From Methanobacterium sp. (GTDB lineage Archaea > Methanobacteriota > Methanobacteria > Methanobacteriales > Methanobacteriaceae), in the NCBI GenBank assembly GCA_020854975.1, contig JAHKLQ010000153.1, positions 1 through 10,644 of the forward strand: a DNA stretch of 10,644 bases. The letters run 5' to 3'. The notes beneath the pieces are model-generated. The model did not search any database and was not told where the DNA came from. It saw only the letters and a list, made by a program, of their open reading frames with translations. Position 1 is the first letter of the stretch; the number at the start of each line of letters is the position of its first letter. Positions 7,920-10,644 of the stretch are shown here, piece after piece. The translations under genes and the position numbers were made by a program.

Positions 7920-10469
7920 CTACTCTTTTTTCGTCCTATTTTTCCACCATTTAAATCCTTCAAACCATATTACACTCAGGAAACCGGCCAGCATGCATAG
8001 TAAAATCTGCTCCAAGTTAAGGGGGCAGAACTGGAAGAGTTGTTGTAGGGGTGGGAAATAGAGTATCATGGCCAGGAATAAAATAGCACCACCAAGCACC
8101 CACCACAGTGCTTTGTTGGGTGATCTGAGAGTTTGGATGATGGTACGGGACCAGGAACGATTGGTGAGTATCAGGGCCAGGTTGGCGAAGATCAGGGTGG
8201 TGTAACTGAGGGTACGGGCACTGGCATCTCCCTGGGCATTTAAACTTAAAAGGTAAACTAATAACACCACCAAGAGAACTATTATTCCCTGCAAAATACT
8301 CATTCCAATGGTTTCCCTGTTAAAAAGAGCTTCAGAAGAGCTGCGGGGAGGACGGTTCATAACATTCTTTTCAGCAGGTTCGGCCTCGAAAACCACTGAA
8401 CAGGCAGGGTCAATGATCAGTTCCAAAAACACAATCTGCACTGGGAAAAGAACCAGAGGCCACTGGAATATCACGGGTAAAAGTGACATCCCTATAATGG
8501 GAACATGCACTGCAAAGATATAGGCAACGGCTTTTTTAAGGTTATCATAGATACGGCGACCCATCTTCACCGCAGCCACAATAGATGAAAAATCATCTTC
8601 CAGTAAAACCAGGGAAGATGCTTCTCTGGCCACATCAGTACCTCTTCCACCCATACTTATTCCTATGTTGGCTGATTTAAGGGCAGGAGCATCATTAACT
8701 CCATCCCCAGTCATGGACACTATTTCTCCATTGGATTTAAGAGCCTCCACCAGACGGAGCTTCATCTCTGGCACCATACGAGCAAAAATGTTAACATCCT
8801 TAACCCGTTCAGAAAGAGTCTCATCATCCATCTCATTTAGTTCATCTCCGGTTATGACTCTGTCTGGTTCAGTAAGCCCTATTTTCTTGGCAATGTTCCT
8901 GGCAGTTCCAGGGTAATCTCCGGTGATCATCACCACCCTGATACCGGCCTGGTAACATTCCTGCACAGCCTGAGGTACCTCTTCACGCACTGGGTCCAGG
9001 AATCCCACTAAGCCCAGAAATTCGAAGTTAAAGTCATGCTGTTTTCCAGGGAGATCTGCTTTTTTAAAGTATGCCCTGGCCACTCCAATTATCCTTAAAC
9101 CCGCACTGGCCATGGTTGATATTTGAAGGGTTAATTTTTCCATTTTATCTGGAGGCAAGTGGCAAAGATCCGCCACAGCTTCAGGAGCACCTTTAGCAGC
9201 TATAATGTAATCTTCACCATCAGGAGATTGCCATACATGAGACATAGCCAGGAGTTCCTGGGATAATGGATACTCATGCACCAGTTGCCAGTCTTCATGT
9301 AAATGTTCAGTTTTCTGAAGGGTTTTGCTGCCGAACTCCTTTAAAGATTTCTCCATAGGATCAAAAGGGTCTCTTTGACTGGCCAGGATACTGAATTCAA
9401 TGAGTTCATGGAACTCATCTGGAAGATGGTCAGTTTTAAGAGAATCCACCTGATAAAAATCATTTCCATTCATGATTTTAGCAACTGACATTTGATTCAA
9501 GGTTAAAGTCCCGGTTTTATCCACACATAATGCTGTAGTGGAACCCAGGGCCTGAATAGCATGGGAACGCCGTGTAAGTACCTGTTTCTGGGATATTCTC
9601 CAGGCACCCAGTGCCAGGAATATGGTTAAAACCACCGGGAACTCTTCTGGGAGGATGGCCATAGCTAGGGTTATACCTGCCAGGAAACCGTTAAGCCAGT
9701 CTAAGCGGGTGAGACCATAGATCACCACCACTACAGCACAGAGGAAAACTCCTACCATGGCAAAATTACGCACCAGTGTTCGTGTTTCCTTCTGCAAGGA
9801 GGTATCCTCAGTTTCCAGAGTCTGGAGCCTTTTACCAATACGGCCCATTTCAGTATTAAGGCCTGTGGACATCACCTGGGCTGCTCCCTGTCCCTGCACC
9901 ACCAGGGTTCCAGAGTAGACTGAGGGAAGACCATCACCACCCGGAGGATGCATTTCCATAACTCCCCCACAATGAACTTTACGCACAGGAACAGACTCCC
10001 CAGTTAAGAGTGACTCATTGATAAGGAGGTTACTGCAGGATAATACCACTGCATCTGCAGGTACCCGGTCACCCTCCTTAAGGATGATAACATCATCAGT
10101 GACCACTTCTCTACCTGCAATCCTCTCCTCCTGCCCTTCGCGTATTACCAGAGCACGGGGGCTGGAGAGGTCCCGCAAGGCATCCAAGGTGCGTTCAGTT
10201 TTACGTTCCTGGTAGAAAGTGATACCCATAATCACAAAAACAAAGCCCAGAAGCATCAGTGCTTCCTGAAGATCTCCTAAAACTAAGTAAATGATGCCAC
10301 AAGCAATTAAAAGGAGGAACATTGGTTCACGAACTACTTCCAGAATAATGGTTAAAATTGATCTTTTTTCAGCGGATGGAAGCTCGTTATATCCTTCTTC
10401 CCTTATTTTAAGGGCAGCTTCTTCCTGTGAAATTCCCTTTATATTTTCAATGTCCAGTTCATTTGCCAA
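7920..10469 (-). CDS. P2-like cation-transporting P-type ATPase
   Basis: An 849-residue membrane pump that uses ATP to move a cation. With Leu(TTG)10469 as residue 1, the actuator loop LTGES is at 155-159, the phosphorylation site DKTGTLT at 317-323 (Asp317), the nucleotide-domain KGAPE at 426-430, and hinge motifs TGDYPGTA at 516-523 and TGDGVNDAP at 587-595. There are two N-terminal, two central and about six C-terminal membrane segments. The fourth carries PEEFP (274-278) where Ca2+ pumps have PEGLP. The fifth has His655 in place of the Ca2+-site Asn. The sixth has ELIIDP (683-688). No heavy-metal domain or CPC motif is present, so it is not a Cu/Zn/Cd P1B pump; the ion is uncertain (Mn2+, Ca2+, Mg2+ or Na+). 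GGAGGT lies 6 nt before the TTG, and the TATA box lies inside the longer frame (ATG 10550), which supports this start. Three DtxR-like operators are upstream. Confidence 0.93.
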   Translation of the reverse strand: MANELDIENIKGISQEEAALKIREEGYNELPSAEKRSILTIILEVVREPMFLLLIACGIIYLVLGDLQEALMLLGFVFVIMGITFYQERKTERTLDALRDLSSPRALVIREGQEERIAGREVVTDDVIILKEGDRVPADAVVLSCSNLLINESLLTGESVPVRKVHCGGVMEMHPPGGDGLPSVYSGTLVVQGQGAAQVMSTGLNTEMGRIGKRLQTLETEDTSLQKETRTLVRNFAMVGVFLCAVVVVIYGLTRLDWLNGFLAGITLAMAILPEEFPVVLTIFLALGAWRISQKQVLTRRSHAIQALGSTTALCVDKTGTLTLNQMSVAKIMNGNDFYQVDSLKTDHLPDEFHELIEFSILASQRDPFDPMEKSLKEFGSKTLQKTEHLHEDWQLVHEYPLSQELLAMSHVWQSPDGEDYIIAAKGAPEAVADLCHLPPDKMEKLTLQISTMASAGLRIIGVARAYFKKADLPGKQHDFNFEFLGLVGFLDPVREEVPQAVQECYQAGIRVVMITGDYPGTARNIAKKIGLTEPDRVITGDELNEMDDETLSERVKDVNIFARMVPEMKLRLVEALKSNGEIVSMTGDGVNDAPALKSANIGISMGGRGTDVAREASSLVLLEDDFSSIVAAVKMGRRIYDNLKKAVAYIFAVHVPIIGMSLLPVIFQWPLVLFPVQIVFLELIIDPACSVVFEAEPAEKNVMNRPPRSSSEALFNRETIGMSILQGIIVLLVVLLVYLLSLNAQGDASARTLSYTTLIFANLALILTNRSWSRTIIQTLRSPNKALWWVLGGAILFLAMILYFPPLQQLFQFCPLNLEQILLCMLAGFLSVIWFEGFKWWKNRTKKE

Positions 10470-10475
10470 AGGCTT

Positions 10476-10481
10476 ACCTCC
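10476..10481 (-). promoter_or_regulatory. Ribosome-binding site that decides a TTG start for the ATPase
   Basis: The minus strand reads GGAGGT, a full Shine-Dalgarno core, with 6 nt to TTG at 10469. The upstream ATG (10550) has none. Confidence 0.75.
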
Positions 10482-10530
10482 ATATGAGATGGAATTTTCT
10501 CTTTTGAGTTTATGTAAATATGAAAGGGAC

Positions 10531-10547
10531 CATATATATCTTTTTCC
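10531..10547 (-). promoter_or_regulatory. BRE/TATA promoter of the P-type ATPase
   Basis: The minus strand reads GGAAAAA then GATATATATG (10540-10531), a purine-rich BRE plus TATA box. A start near 10510 gives a leader of about 40 nt holding the GGAGGT site. It lies within the longer reading frame from 10550, which therefore cannot be the expressed start from this promoter. Confidence 0.7.
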
Positions 10548-10560
10548 CATAATTAACGTG

Positions 10561-10574
10561 TTAGGATTCCCTAA
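10561..10574. promoter_or_regulatory. DtxR-like operator 1 (perfect TTAGG-N4-CCTAA)
   Basis: TTAGG-ATTC-CCTAA is a perfect 5+4+5 palindrome with the layout of the DtxR/IdeR metal-dependent operator core. It sits about 20 bp upstream of the ATPase TATA box. Confidence 0.7.
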
Positions 10575-10591
10575 TTCCCTTAAAAAGAATG

Positions 10592-10605
10592 TTAGGGTTA
10601 TCTAA
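10592..10605. promoter_or_regulatory. DtxR-like operator 2 (one mismatch)
   Basis: TTAGG-GTTA-TCTAA differs from the palindrome at one base. Its start is 31 bp from site 1, about three helical turns. Confidence 0.6.
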
Positions 10606-10611
10606 TTTTTT

Positions 10612-10625
10612 GTAGGGTTGCCTAA
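10612..10625. promoter_or_regulatory. DtxR-like operator 3 (one mismatch)
   Basis: GTAGG-GTTG-CCTAA differs at its first base. Its start is 20 bp from site 2, about two turns, so all three sites face the same side of the helix. Confidence 0.6.
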
Positions 10626-10644
10626 CATTGGAAAAAATAGAAAA

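Noticed and set aside
7842..8003. Plus-strand frame of about 53 codons after AAGGAGG
   Set aside because: The ribosome-binding site touches the ATG, most of the frame is antisense to the ATPase 3' end, and the basic low-complexity peptide looks random.
10291..10605. Plus-strand 104-codon frame at the right edge
   Set aside because: It is antisense to the ATPase N-terminus and its promoter, and its peptide looks random.

Overview
The window looks like a chromosomal segment of a mesophilic, low-GC methanogen of the order Methanobacteriales, most likely Methanobacterium. The main evidence is a 2-phosphoglycerate kinase (the cyclic 2,3-diphosphoglycerate pathway), an FprA-type F420H2 oxidase and a long archaeal SRP (7S) RNA. 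Archaeal BRE/TATA promoters and Shine-Dalgarno sequences of the AGGAGGTGA type support this. There are no insertion sequences, integrases, phage genes or CRISPR arrays, so this is mostly housekeeping DNA. The less ordinary content is in the gaps between genes.

Layout. Left part, plus strand: the C-terminal part of a calcineurin-like metallophosphoesterase (1-480), then a gap with a duplicated ~50-bp block, then 2-phosphoglycerate kinase (695-1612). A two-CBS-domain protein overlaps its 3' end (1590-1988). Eight degenerate ~20-bp tandem repeats (1982-2142) begin at the CBS stop codon. Next, on the minus strand, come a small unrecognised protein (2279-2686) and the diiron flavoprotein FprA (2757-3983) upstream of it. 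A 335-bp gap separates fprA from the divergent plus-strand SRP RNA (about 4319-4630) and tRNA-Ser(GCU) (4841-4925).

Right part, all minus strand: a VOC/glyoxalase-fold protein with a helical tail (4952-5440), an AlkA-like HhH-GPD DNA glycosylase (5501-6415), a fold-type I PLP aminotransferase (6501-7682) and a P2-like cation P-type ATPase (7920-10469). Three start sites differ from the longest open frame. 2-phosphoglycerate kinase starts at 695, the aminotransferase at 7682, and the ATPase at a TTG at 10469. Each has a ribosome-binding site, and for the first and last a TATA box lies inside the longer reading frame.

How it fits together. Several genes handle stress: FprA removes O2, the glycosylase removes alkylated bases, the VOC protein may handle reactive small molecules, and the ATPase moves a cation. 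They are separate transcription units or short runs rather than one pathway. The strongest regulatory signal is a set of three TTAGG-N4-CCTAA palindromes on one helical face upstream of the ATPase promoter. They match the DtxR/IdeR type of metal-dependent operator and suggest that the ATPase, or a divergent gene just outside the window, belongs to a metal regulon. I saw no convincing new multi-gene system. The best candidates for something undescribed are that operator/ATPase pairing, the 20-bp repeat array and the inverted repeat around the glycosylase promoter.
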